In this document: in pieces, positions 15,922 through 23,817 of the stretch
Layout: each line of letters starts with the position of its first letter
Position numbering within the stretch: the stretch's first letter is position 1
From: UBA1715 sp036752345
Lineage (GTDB): Bacteria > Bacteroidota > Bacteroidia > Bacteroidales > UBA1715
Assembly: GCA_036752345.1 (NCBI GenBank)
Contig: DAIOSV010000001.1
Coordinates: 62,001 to 126,000 of the forward strand
Length of the DNA: 64,000 nt
Direction of reading: 5' to 3'
Notes under the pieces: model-generated
The model's input: only the letters and a program-made list of their open reading frames with translations
Databases searched by the model: none
What the model was told of the DNA's origin: nothing
Made by a program: the position numbers and the translations under genes

Positions 15922-16989
15922 ATGAATATAGAAGGAAAAAAACAAATTTGGAGTTCGTATCAAAAAGAGATAGCCGACAATGATTATTACTACGCACGGA
16001 GTTGTATTCGTCAGAATTTTTTCCCTGCTTCAGAAGTTACCTTTTTGCGCATATTGCGTGAAGAATTGGGCAAAAATATCTTTGACGACCCCAACCATAC
16101 AACATGTAGTGGTATAGGATATCATTCCGACATAGTGCCTTTTGATACAATTCAAACCGTCGTTGCTCGTCATTTTTCATTGATGACAGAGGCTGGTCTT
16201 AAAAATATCGCAATTTCATGTGTTACGTCGTTTGGTATTTATACTGAAATACTTGATTTGTGGCAACATTTTCCCGAACAATTGGAAAAAATTCGAGAGT
16301 ATTTGTACAAAGCTACAAAACGCGAATTTAATGTTCCCAAAAATATTGCTCACGCCAGCGATGTAATTTACAAATTTCGTAATGAAATAGCAGAAAAAGC
16401 AAAATACAAATTAGTAAATGCAAAAACAGGAGAACCTTTAAATATAGTAGAACACATTGGTTGTCACTATGCTAAAATGTTTCCAACCAAAGGTGTTGGT
16501 GGAGCAGAATTCCCTCAAGTTTTGAATGGAATGATAGAATCGTGGGGCGGTAATGTAGTTGATTACCCTGAACGTCGCCACTGTTGTGGCTTTGGATTTA
16601 GACAATATTTAGTACAAGCCAATCGTGGCTATTCTGTTTCAAATACCAAGAAAAAATTGGAATCAATGAAACCCTATAAGCCTGACTTTATCGTTACAAA
16701 CTGTCCGGGTTGTGCTATGTTTATGGATAAATGGCAATACACAATTGCCGAAATGGAAGGCGCAACATATGGGCAAGAAGGATGTGGAATCCCCGTGCTG
16801 ACATACGAAGAAATGGCAGGCTTGGTACTTGGCTACAATCCATGGGATTTGGGGTTGCAAATGCACCAAGTTCAATGTGAATCAGTATTAGATAAATTGG
16901 GAGTTGAGTATGATCCAAAAGCAAAATATTTAGATAAAAATGGCAATCAGATGCCTCTTCCTGAAAAACCAGTTAATTTATTGCAATAA
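15922..16989 (+). CDS. HdrB-like CCG-domain protein
   Basis: A 355-residue protein related to heterodisulfide reductase subunit B, whose CCG domains bind non-cubane [4Fe-4S] clusters that reduce disulfides in methanogens. The C-terminal CCG motif is complete: Cys181 (HIGCHYAK), Cys221-Cys222 (RHCCGFGF) and Cys261/264 (NCPGC). The N-terminal one is degenerate: Cys28, a single Cys62 followed by Ser (TCSGIG) and Cys100 followed by VTS instead of a CxxC. So one cluster is expected and the second is doubtful. No coenzyme M or B pathway is evident, so the substrate is not CoM-S-S-CoB; a role in quinone-linked or thiol redox chemistry is inferred. Confidence 0.82.
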   Translation: MNIEGKKQIWSSYQKEIADNDYYYARSCIRQNFFPASEVTFLRILREELGKNIFDDPNHTTCSGIGYHSDIVPFDTIQTVVARHFSLMTEAGLKNIAISCVTSFGIYTEILDLWQHFPEQLEKIREYLYKATKREFNVPKNIAHASDVIYKFRNEIAEKAKYKLVNAKTGEPLNIVEHIGCHYAKMFPTKGVGGAEFPQVLNGMIESWGGNVVDYPERRHCCGFGFRQYLVQANRGYSVSNTKKKLESMKPYKPDFIVTNCPGCAMFMDKWQYTIAEMEGATYGQEGCGIPVLTYEEMAGLVLGYNPWDLGLQMHQVQCESVLDKLGVEYDPKAKYLDKNGNQMPLPEKPVNLLQ

Positions 16990-16991
16990 CA

Positions 16992-18023
16992 ATGATAGAC
17001 GTATTGATAATAGGCGGCGGAATTGCAGGTATAGAAACAGCATGTTCTCTGCAAGATTTAGGCTTTGAAACAGTCATAGTCGAAAAAGAAAAAAACATAG
17101 GTGGCCATTTGAACGATTGGGACACGTTATTTCCGACACATCGTCCCGCATCGGAAGTGTTGGCGCACTATACCGACGAAACCCGCAAACGTGCTCTTAC
17201 GATTTATTTAAACACATATGTAATCTCAATAAAACGGCAAGATGACGGTGTTTTTGTGATACTCACGTCTCGTGATGTGGTTTTTCATAGTAAAACCGTG
17301 GTACTTGCTTCAGGCTACAATTTGTTTAACGCCACACGTAAGGAAGAGTACGGGTACAAAATCTACGATAATGTAATAACTTCTGCCGATTTGGAAATTC
17401 AGTTGAAGCAATTGAATGGAGAATACAAAACTCCTACAGGCAAAGTGCCACAAAAAATTGCGTTCATTCACTGTGTAGGTTCTCGTGATGAAAAATCGGG
17501 CAATCATTATTGCTCAAAATTATGTTGCGTGACAGCCGTAAAACAAGCTATTCATATGCGAAAACTTTGTCCGCAAGCTGAAATATATTGTTGTTACATG
17601 GATTTGCGTATGTACGGACCCGGTTTTGAAGAAATGTATCGCGAAGCACAAGAAAAACATTCTGTACAATTTATTCGCGGCCGTTTGTCTGAAGTTGGGG
17701 AAAATACAGATGGCTCATTACAGTTGAAAGTAGAAGACACATTGGCAGCTCGTCCAAGCCGTTTACAAGTGGATTTGCTCGTATTGATGGTCGGCATGGA
17801 ATCGGCAAAAAGCACCGAATTGTTTGCGCAATCGTGTGGATTGCAATGTGCGCCAAGTCGTTTTGTGCAACCGCGCGACATTCATATTGCATCAAATTTA
17901 ACCAACGTAGATGGTTTGTTTACCGCAGGAACAAGCATGGCTCCTATGTCGGTTTACGATACGGTTAATCATGCAAAAGCTGCTGCGTTTGCTGTTCGTG
18001 ATTATTTAAACAACAAAAAATAA
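16992..18023 (+). CDS. HdrA-like FAD-dependent oxidoreductase (short form)
   Basis: A 343-residue flavoprotein. It has an N-terminal Rossmann motif IIGGGIAGIETACSL (6-20) and the second glycine segment EKNIGGHLNDW. The HdrA-specific Cys cluster is Cys161 (CVGSRDEKSG), Cys174, Cys178 and Cys179 (HYCSKLCC), expected to bind a [4Fe-4S] cluster next to FAD. The ending VDGLFTAGTSMAPMSVYDTVNHAKAAA is the usual C-terminal FAD segment. The extra ferredoxin domains of full-length methanogen HdrA are missing; this matches short QmoA-like forms. It starts 2 bp after HdrB and overlaps the next gene by one base, so the genes are translationally coupled. Confidence 0.85.
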   Translation: MIDVLIIGGGIAGIETACSLQDLGFETVIVEKEKNIGGHLNDWDTLFPTHRPASEVLAHYTDETRKRALTIYLNTYVISIKRQDDGVFVILTSRDVVFHSKTVVLASGYNLFNATRKEEYGYKIYDNVITSADLEIQLKQLNGEYKTPTGKVPQKIAFIHCVGSRDEKSGNHYCSKLCCVTAVKQAIHMRKLCPQAEIYCCYMDLRMYGPGFEEMYREAQEKHSVQFIRGRLSEVGENTDGSLQLKVEDTLAARPSRLQVDLLVLMVGMESAKSTELFAQSCGLQCAPSRFVQPRDIHIASNLTNVDGLFTAGTSMAPMSVYDTVNHAKAAAFAVRDYLNNKK

Positions 18024-18370
18024 TGAGAGATTTCGGTTACACTACCACAAAATCGAGAACGATTGACTATGACAAAATAGACACTCGTCTGATTTCGTAT
18101 GTGCTTGAAAACGAACCGACATTTAATGCGTGTATGTCTTGTGGTTCATGTACCGCTATTTGTAGTGCCGGAAACTTGACTCCATTTAACATACGAAAAC
18201 TGAGTTTGCAAATTCGTCTTGGCGATTATTCCAATGCGCACGAGGAACTTGATAAATGCATGTTGTGTGGAAAATGTTTGCTTGAATGTCCGCGAGGCAT
18301 CAATACACGCAATGTTATTATGTTGATGAAGAAAGGGTTGACGTTGTTCAACATTAAAGACAAAGAATAA
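18023..18370 (+). CDS. Second HdrC-like [4Fe-4S] protein (short)
   Basis: A 115-residue protein with two CxxCxxCxxxC motifs, Cys37/40/43/47 (ACMSCGSCTAIC) and Cys79/82/85/89 (KCMLCGKCLLECP), close to the minimal size of HdrC. The first motif is followed by SAGN rather than Pro. The middle segment TPFNIRKLSLQIRLGDY is the family's standard helix between clusters. It overlaps HdrA at its start and the membrane protein at its end (one base each), so the stoichiometry is probably fixed. It likely wires HdrA to the membrane HdrDE-like subunit. Confidence 0.85.
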   Translation: MRDFGYTTTKSRTIDYDKIDTRLISYVLENEPTFNACMSCGSCTAICSAGNLTPFNIRKLSLQIRLGDYSNAHEELDKCMLCGKCLLECPRGINTRNVIMLMKKGLTLFNIKDKE

Positions 18371-20145
18371 TGGAAGACTATTTCGTATTGCCGTTTACGC
18401 TTGGAGCTATAATCCTATTTGCAATTTTACTTGTAAAATATGGATTGTGGATAGCAAAATTGTCGCATCGAGATAAATTGAGAATTGTGCAAAGTTTTCT
18501 CACTCGACGCACGTTTGCCGCTATTAAAGATAGTATAATGGAAGGCTTGCTACACCGCAGCGTGTTTAAACGCAATGTGTTGTTGGGCTACATGCACATG
18601 AGTTTGGCATTTGGTTGGTTTTTATTAATAGTAGTGGGTCATATTGAAGTTGTGGTGCGTTACGGCTCATTGGTTGCCCCACCTTGGGAAGTCATATTTT
18701 TTCCATATTTTCATCATGAAACATTTCCGGGAGAACCTTTCATGACCAACTTGATGGACTTCTTGCTTTTGTTTGTTTTATCGGGCGTTTTGCTTGCCTA
18801 TTTTAAACGAATTAACAGTAAAATTTTCGGCATCAAGAAAACAACAAAACTCAAACCCGGCGATCGATTTGCCTTGATATCACTGTGGGGAATATTTCCT
18901 TTCCGTTTGCTCGCCGAAGGAGCAACCGCAGCGTTGTATGGCAATGGCGGTTTTTTGACCAATTCTGTTGGACATTTCTTTACGTGGATTAATGTAACGC
19001 CAGTTATGGAAAGTGTGCTTTGGTGGGCATATTCTATTTCTCTAGGCGTATTTTTCGTATGCATGCCATTTTCTCGATATATGCACATTTTTACCGAGAT
19101 TTTGTTCATCTTCTTGCGTCACTATGGTATTAAATTAAAAAAAGATTTCAACTCTTATTCAAGAATCCAGGTATATTCATGTTCTCGTTGCGGTATTTGT
19201 ATTGACGTCTGCCAAATGCACGTTGCCAATATTTCAAACAACCAATCGGTGTACATCTTAAAAAATATTCGCGACCAAAATTTAACAGACCGAAAGCTCT
19301 ATAACTGTTTGCTCTGCGGACGTTGTGAAAATGTGTGTCCTGTAGGAATTAACCTAAACGATTTGCGTATTTCTCAACGTATTAAAGCTACCAAAGAATT
19401 CAATTCGAATTATGAATTCTTAAATACGTTGCCCGTTGAAACGAGAGAGGTGAATACCAAGCCGGAAGTGATTTTCTTTGCCGGTTGTATGACGCATATG
19501 ACACCGGGAATTAAAAAATCAATTTTGACGGTATTAGATAAAGCAGGAGTCAATTACCAATTTATGGATAAAGACAAAGGAGCTTGTTGCGGACGACCGT
19601 TAATGTTGGCAGGACAATACCAAGCTGCCAAAAAATTGATAGCATACAATCGTGAGAAAATTCTAGAATCAGGCGCACCAATACTTTTAGTTTCATGCCC
19701 AATATGTTACAAGGTATTCCGTGACGATTATGAATTAGGACAAATTTCCATTAAACATCATTCTGAATATTTTCTTGAATTGGTGCAACAAGGTAAGATT
19801 TCGTTGAAAAAATCAAGCCAATCTATCGTTTATCACGACCCGTGCGAGTTGGGTAGAGGTTGTGGCGTGTACGAACCGCCAAGAGATTTGTTGCGTATGG
19901 CAGGCACATTGCAAACAACACGACAAGAAAAAGTTAATTCCTTGTGTTGTAGTGGTTCCTTAGGCGATTTGAGCCTTTCTATGGAAGATAGAAATGTGAT
20001 AAAAGCAGAAACTCTCAAAGTGTTGTTGCAACAGAATACCGACATTTTGGCGACAGCTTGTCCGTTGTGTAAAAAGACTTTTGTGAAAGGTGTTGACATT
20101 CAGGTGAAAGATATCGCTGAAATAGTAGCAGAGGCCTTGGTTTAA
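18370..20145 (+). CDS. Membrane-bound HdrE-HdrD-like fusion protein
   Basis: A 591-residue protein joining a cytochrome b-like membrane domain to an HdrD-type reductase. Residues 1-250 contain about five to six membrane helices, with His in YMHMSLAFGW, VVGHIEVV, NSVGHFFTW and RYMHIFTEI as haem b candidates. Next come two [4Fe-4S] motifs (Cys271/274/277/281; Cys313/316/319/323). Two full CCG domains follow: Cys373, 406-407, 443/446 and Cys492, 526-527, 564/567. In methanogens HdrD and HdrE are separate chains using methanophenazine; menaquinone is the likely partner here. This subunit anchors the five-gene system. The gene ends the operon. Confidence 0.85.
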   Translation: MEDYFVLPFTLGAIILFAILLVKYGLWIAKLSHRDKLRIVQSFLTRRTFAAIKDSIMEGLLHRSVFKRNVLLGYMHMSLAFGWFLLIVVGHIEVVVRYGSLVAPPWEVIFFPYFHHETFPGEPFMTNLMDFLLLFVLSGVLLAYFKRINSKIFGIKKTTKLKPGDRFALISLWGIFPFRLLAEGATAALYGNGGFLTNSVGHFFTWINVTPVMESVLWWAYSISLGVFFVCMPFSRYMHIFTEILFIFLRHYGIKLKKDFNSYSRIQVYSCSRCGICIDVCQMHVANISNNQSVYILKNIRDQNLTDRKLYNCLLCGRCENVCPVGINLNDLRISQRIKATKEFNSNYEFLNTLPVETREVNTKPEVIFFAGCMTHMTPGIKKSILTVLDKAGVNYQFMDKDKGACCGRPLMLAGQYQAAKKLIAYNREKILESGAPILLVSCPICYKVFRDDYELGQISIKHHSEYFLELVQQGKISLKKSSQSIVYHDPCELGRGCGVYEPPRDLLRMAGTLQTTRQEKVNSLCCSGSLGDLSLSMEDRNVIKAETLKVLLQQNTDILATACPLCKKTFVKGVDIQVKDIAEIVAEALV

Positions 20146-20335
20146 GGTATGTGCTATGGTTTATAAAATCTTATTTTGAAACCTTACAATTCTCTACAAG
20201 AACCTTTTTACGGCACAATACAAGGTTCTTAACTCTGTTAGTATCTTTTTAAAAATTTCTTGAAAGATTGGCTAAAATCCAATCTACAATTAAAGATTAT
20301 TTTGCAAATTTGTCGCACAAAAATTTAAGATACAA
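20146..20335 (+). other. Intergenic region before serC with two inverted repeats
   Basis: AAGAACCTT (20198-20206) and AAGGTTCTT (20222-20230) form a 9-bp stem after the Hdr operon, but without a T-run. AGATTGG (20265-20271) and CCAATCT (20279-20285) form a 7-bp inverted repeat 51 bp before serC that could be an operator. The serC promoter is probably near TTATTTTG at about 20296. Confidence 0.4.
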
Positions 20336-21403
20336 ATGAAGAAACATAATTTCAATGCAGGACCGTCCATATTGCCACGCGAAGTTATAGAAGAGACAGC
20401 AAAGGCTGTACTTGACTTCCAGAATGATGGACTTTCACTTTTAGAGATTAGCCATAGAGCTAAGAACTTTCAACCCGTAGTTGAAGAGGCTGTCTCGTTG
20501 TTTAAAGAACTTTTGGACATTCCTGAAGGATACTCCGTGATCTTCCTAGGCGGTGGAGCAAGTTTGGAATTTTGTATGATTCCATTTAACTTTTTAGAGA
20601 AAAAAGCTGCGTATTTGAACACAGGTGTGTGGGCAAAGAAAGCTATGAAAGAAGCAAAACTTTTTGGAGAAGTTGTAGAAGTAGCATCGTCAGCTGACGC
20701 AAACTACACTTTCATTCCTAAAAATTATACAATTCCAACTGATGCTGATTATTTCCACATCACAACAAACAACACAATCTATGGAACAGAAATCCTAAAA
20801 GATATGGATTCTCCAGTGCCTTTGATTGCTGATATGTCATCAGATATTTTCTCTCGTCCATTGGATGTTTCTAAATATGGTGTAATCTATGGTGGTGCTC
20901 AAAAGAACTTGGCTCCTGCCGGTGTTACATTCGTTGTTATTAAAGACGAATTGTTAGGCAAAGTTTCTCGTCAAATCCCAACTATGCTTGACTATCGTAC
21001 ACATATCAAAGAAAATTCATTATTCAATACTCCTCCTGTATTGCCTATCTATTCAGCATTACTAAATTTACGTTTGGTAAAAGCTCAAGGTGGTGTTAAA
21101 GCAATGGAAAAACGCAATATTGCAAAAGCAAACTTATTGTACGATGCAATCGATTCTAGCAAAGTGTTCGTAGGAACAGCAAAAGAAGAAGATCGTTCAA
21201 GAATGAATATCTGCTTTGTAATGAAAGAAGAATACAAAGAAAAAGAAGCTGATTTCATGGCACTTGCTCAAGCAAGAGGAATGGTTGGAGTTAAAGGTCA
21301 CCGTTCAGTTGGTGGTTTCCGCGCTTCTTGCTACAATGCCCTTCCTATAGAAAGCGTACAAGCGTTGGTCGACACAATGAAGGAATTTGAAAGAACAATC
21401 TAA
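20336..21403 (+). CDS. serC: Phosphoserine aminotransferase
   Basis: A 355-residue PLP enzyme converting 3-phosphohydroxypyruvate and glutamate to phosphoserine. The N-terminus KHNFNAGPSILPREV is the classic SerC start. The PLP lysine is in YGGAQKNLAPAGVTFVVI, preceded by ADMSSDIFSRPLD. The ending GHRSVGGFRASCYNALPIESVQALV is also characteristic. Length is standard. It leads the serC-serA-DUF1015 cluster, a conserved arrangement in Bacteroidota as I recall it. A hairpin separates it from serA. Confidence 0.95.
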   Translation: MKKHNFNAGPSILPREVIEETAKAVLDFQNDGLSLLEISHRAKNFQPVVEEAVSLFKELLDIPEGYSVIFLGGGASLEFCMIPFNFLEKKAAYLNTGVWAKKAMKEAKLFGEVVEVASSADANYTFIPKNYTIPTDADYFHITTNNTIYGTEILKDMDSPVPLIADMSSDIFSRPLDVSKYGVIYGGAQKNLAPAGVTFVVIKDELLGKVSRQIPTMLDYRTHIKENSLFNTPPVLPIYSALLNLRLVKAQGGVKAMEKRNIAKANLLYDAIDSSKVFVGTAKEEDRSRMNICFVMKEEYKEKEADFMALAQARGMVGVKGHRSVGGFRASCYNALPIESVQALVDTMKEFERTI

Positions 21404-21415
21404 TTTTTGTATAAC

Positions 21416-21448
21416 AAAAACGGAGAAATTGAAAATTTTCTCCGTTTT
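21416..21448 (+). terminator. Hairpin between serC and serA (terminator or attenuator)
   Basis: AAAACGGAGAAA and TTTTCTCCGTTTT pair in a long stem ending in a T-run, 13 bp after the serC stop and 13 bp before serA ATG 21461. The earlier in-frame serA start at 21407 would have to be translated through this hairpin, so 21461 is chosen. Confidence 0.65.
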
Positions 21449-21460
21449 AATTTTATAGAC

Positions 21461-22381
21461 ATGCCAAAAGTACTCGTTGCTACAGAAAAACCTTTTGCAA
21501 AAGTTGCAATTGAAGGTATTAAAGAAATTATTGAAAAAGCACAATTCTCATGTGAGTTGTTGGAATCATATACAGAGAAATCTGCATTATTGAAAGCCGT
21601 TGCTGATGTTGATGCTATTATCATAAGAAGTGATAATATCGATCAAGAAGTATTTGATGCTGCAAAAAATTTAAAAATTGTTGTTCGTGCCGGTGCCGGT
21701 TACGACAATGTTGATTTAGCTGCTGCTACTGCAAAAAATGTAGTAGTAATGAATACTCCGGGACAAAACGCTAACGCCGTTGCAGAATTAGTATTCGGTA
21801 TGTTGGTGTACGGTGTACGTAACTTCTTCAATGGCAAATCAGGTTCTGAATTGTTAGGCAAAAAACTTGGTATTCTTGCGTTCGGAAACGTTGGTCGCAA
21901 CGTTGCTCGTATAGCGAAAGGATTTGGAATGGAAGTTTATGCATACGATGCATACTGTCCAGCTTCTGTTATTGAAGCTGCTGGTGTTAAAGCCGTTGCA
22001 AATCAAAACGAATTATTCAAAACATGTGATGTAGTTTCTTTGCACATACCTGCAACTCCAGAAACTGTTAACAGCATCAACTACGACATGGTTAACCAAA
22101 TGAAGAAAGGCGGTATCCTAATTAATACCGCTCGTAAAGAGGTTATCGATGAAGCTGGTTTGATTAAGTTAATGAACGAACGTGCTGATATCAAATACAT
22201 CACAGACATTATGCCTGCTGCAAATGATGAATTTGCTAAATTAGAAGGACGTTATTTCACAACTCCTAAGAAAATGGGTGCTCAAACATCTGAAGCAAAC
22301 ATCAACGCAGGTTTAGCTGCTGCTCGTCAAATAGTTTCTTTCATAACTACAGGCGACAAAAAATTCCAAGTAAATAAATAG
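21461..22381 (+). CDS. serA: D-3-phosphoglycerate dehydrogenase, short form with Lys in place of catalytic His
   Basis: A 306-residue NAD-dependent dehydrogenase making 3-phosphohydroxypyruvate for serine synthesis. It has the NAD motif LGILAFGNVGRNVAR (136-150) and catalytic Arg225 in NTARKEVIDE. It has no C-terminal ACT domain, so it is the short unregulated type. At the usual TPHxGAST motif it reads TTPKKMGAQTSEA: the catalytic His is replaced by Lys270. I recall this as the 'type IIIK' phosphoglycerate dehydrogenase group of Bacteroidetes and Entamoeba. The position next to serC supports the serine role over a generic 2-hydroxyacid dehydrogenase. Confidence 0.88.
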   Translation: MPKVLVATEKPFAKVAIEGIKEIIEKAQFSCELLESYTEKSALLKAVADVDAIIIRSDNIDQEVFDAAKNLKIVVRAGAGYDNVDLAAATAKNVVVMNTPGQNANAVAELVFGMLVYGVRNFFNGKSGSELLGKKLGILAFGNVGRNVARIAKGFGMEVYAYDAYCPASVIEAAGVKAVANQNELFKTCDVVSLHIPATPETVNSINYDMVNQMKKGGILINTARKEVIDEAGLIKLMNERADIKYITDIMPAANDEFAKLEGRYFTTPKKMGAQTSEANINAGLAAARQIVSFITTGDKKFQVNK

Positions 22382-22399
22382 TTTATCAACAATAAGTAG

Positions 22400-22433
22400 T
22401 TGGCTATTGAGAGAGTAATCCCGCAATAGCCAA
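22400..22433 (+). terminator. Hairpin TTGGCTATTG/CAATAGCCAA after serA
   Basis: A perfect 10-bp stem with a 14-nt loop followed by TTCTTTTAT, 19 bp after the serA stop. It may be a leaky terminator or mRNA-stabilising element, since the DUF1015 gene follows 24 bp later. Nearly the same stem recurs at 31877-31918. Confidence 0.6.
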
Positions 22434-22456
22434 TTCTTTTATAAAAAGTTAGCAAT

Positions 22457-23707
22457 ATGCCAGTAGTAAAACCATTTAAAGGTTTCCGTCCTCGTACCGA
22501 AGAGCTTGCAAAGAAAATTGCATCTCGTCCCTATGATGTGTTAAATTCACAGGAAGCAAAAGTAGAAGCAGGAGATAATGAGTATTCTTTTTATCATGTA
22601 ATAAAACCAGAAATAGATTTACCAGCCGACATTGATGTGCACTCACAAGTTGTGTATGATAAGGCTAAAGAAAGTCTAAACAAAATGATAGCAGACAAGG
22701 TTTTGATACAAGATGGGAAGCCATGTTATTACATATACGCTCAAACCATGAATGGACGTACTCAATACGGTATTGTTGGTGGAGCATGTGTTGCTGATTA
22801 TGAAAATAACATCATAAAGAAACACGAACTTACTCGTCCAGACAAAGAAGAAGATCGTAGAAATCATGTACGAAATACCAATTTCAATGCTGAACCGGTA
22901 TTCTTCGCATTCAAAAACAACCTTGAGTTGGATATGATTATTCACGACGCTATTTTGATTGACCCGGTTTACAATTTCGTGTCTGAAGACGGCGTAGGTC
23001 ACCACGTTTGGGTGATTGAAAACGATGCAAAAATTAAACGTATTGAATATCTTTTCGCAAACGAAGTTGATTGTTTGTATGTAGCCGATGGTCACCACCG
23101 TACAGCTGCTGCTGCCGGAGTAGGAGCAGAACGTCGTGCAGCAAACGCAAATCACACTGGAAATGAGGAATATAATTATTTCTTGGCAGTAAACTTCCCT
23201 GCAAATCAGTTGTCTATCATTGATTACAACCGTGTGTTGAAAGATTTGAACGGCATGAGCGTAGATGAATTACTTGCGAAATTGTCAAAAAGTTTTGACG
23301 TTGAGAAAAAAGGCGCAACAATCTACAAACCAAATACGTTGCACAATTTCTCATTGTACGTTGCAGGTGAATGGTATTCATTAACTGCAAAACAAGGTAC
23401 ATTCAACGATTCAGACCCAATTGGTGTACTCGATGTAACTATCTTGACCGAACAAGTACTTTCTCCGTTATTCGATATTCAAGACTTGCGCAGAAGCAAT
23501 CGTATTGATTTCGTAGGTGGTATTCGTGGTCTTGGAGAATTGAAAAAACGTGTTGATAGTGGCGAAATGGCTGCTGCCTTTGCGTTGTATCCAGTTTCTA
23601 TGGAACAATTGATGGCAATTGCTGATAGTGGCGAAATAATGCCTCCAAAATCAACCTGGTTCGAACCAAAATTACGTAGTGGATTAATTTTACACAGCTT
23701 AGTGTAG
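22457..23707 (+). CDS. DUF1015 family protein
   Basis: A 416-residue cytosolic protein of DUF1015. Characteristic segments are the start VKPFKGFRPRTEELAKKIAS and RPYDVLNSQEA, the central LTRPDKEEDRRNHVRNT and the motif YVADGHHRTAAAAGVGA near residues 212-228. The DGHHR core resembles the DGxHR box of the ParB/sulfiredoxin superfamily, which includes free-serine kinases. Together with its place after serC and serA this hints at serine or phosphoserine chemistry, but no activity is established here. It ends with a strong terminator at 23730. Confidence 0.88.
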   Translation: MPVVKPFKGFRPRTEELAKKIASRPYDVLNSQEAKVEAGDNEYSFYHVIKPEIDLPADIDVHSQVVYDKAKESLNKMIADKVLIQDGKPCYYIYAQTMNGRTQYGIVGGACVADYENNIIKKHELTRPDKEEDRRNHVRNTNFNAEPVFFAFKNNLELDMIIHDAILIDPVYNFVSEDGVGHHVWVIENDAKIKRIEYLFANEVDCLYVADGHHRTAAAAGVGAERRAANANHTGNEEYNYFLAVNFPANQLSIIDYNRVLKDLNGMSVDELLAKLSKSFDVEKKGATIYKPNTLHNFSLYVAGEWYSLTAKQGTFNDSDPIGVLDVTILTEQVLSPLFDIQDLRRSNRIDFVGGIRGLGELKKRVDSGEMAAAFALYPVSMEQLMAIADSGEIMPPKSTWFEPKLRSGLILHSLV

Positions 23708-23729
23708 ATTCTTCTCGTATCTAAATAAT

Positions 23730-23765
23730 AAAGCCTCCTTGGTGAATTCCTTGGAGGCTTTTTGT
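23730..23765 (+). terminator. Terminator of the ser operon
   Basis: AAAGCCTCC and GGAGGCTTT form a 9-bp stem, with TTTTTG after the right arm, 23 bp past the DUF1015 stop. Confidence 0.85.
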
Positions 23766-23802
23766 TTGCAATAAAATCTATTATTGAATTTCCAAAAAAA
23801 TG

Positions 23803-23810
23803 TATCTTTG
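23803..23810 (+). promoter_or_regulatory. -7 box directly in front of yggS
   Basis: TATCTTTG ends only 7 bp before ATG 23818. With the usual TSS spacing of this promoter type the transcript would have almost no 5' leader. The box lies in the in-frame extension starting at 23800, which is rejected as coding. Confidence 0.6.
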
Positions 23811-23817
23811 TAGTACT

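Noticed and set aside
20198..20230. 9-bp inverted repeat after the Hdr operon as a terminator
   Set aside because: The right arm is not followed by a T-run and the loop is 15 nt; it is recorded only as an inverted repeat in the intergenic note.
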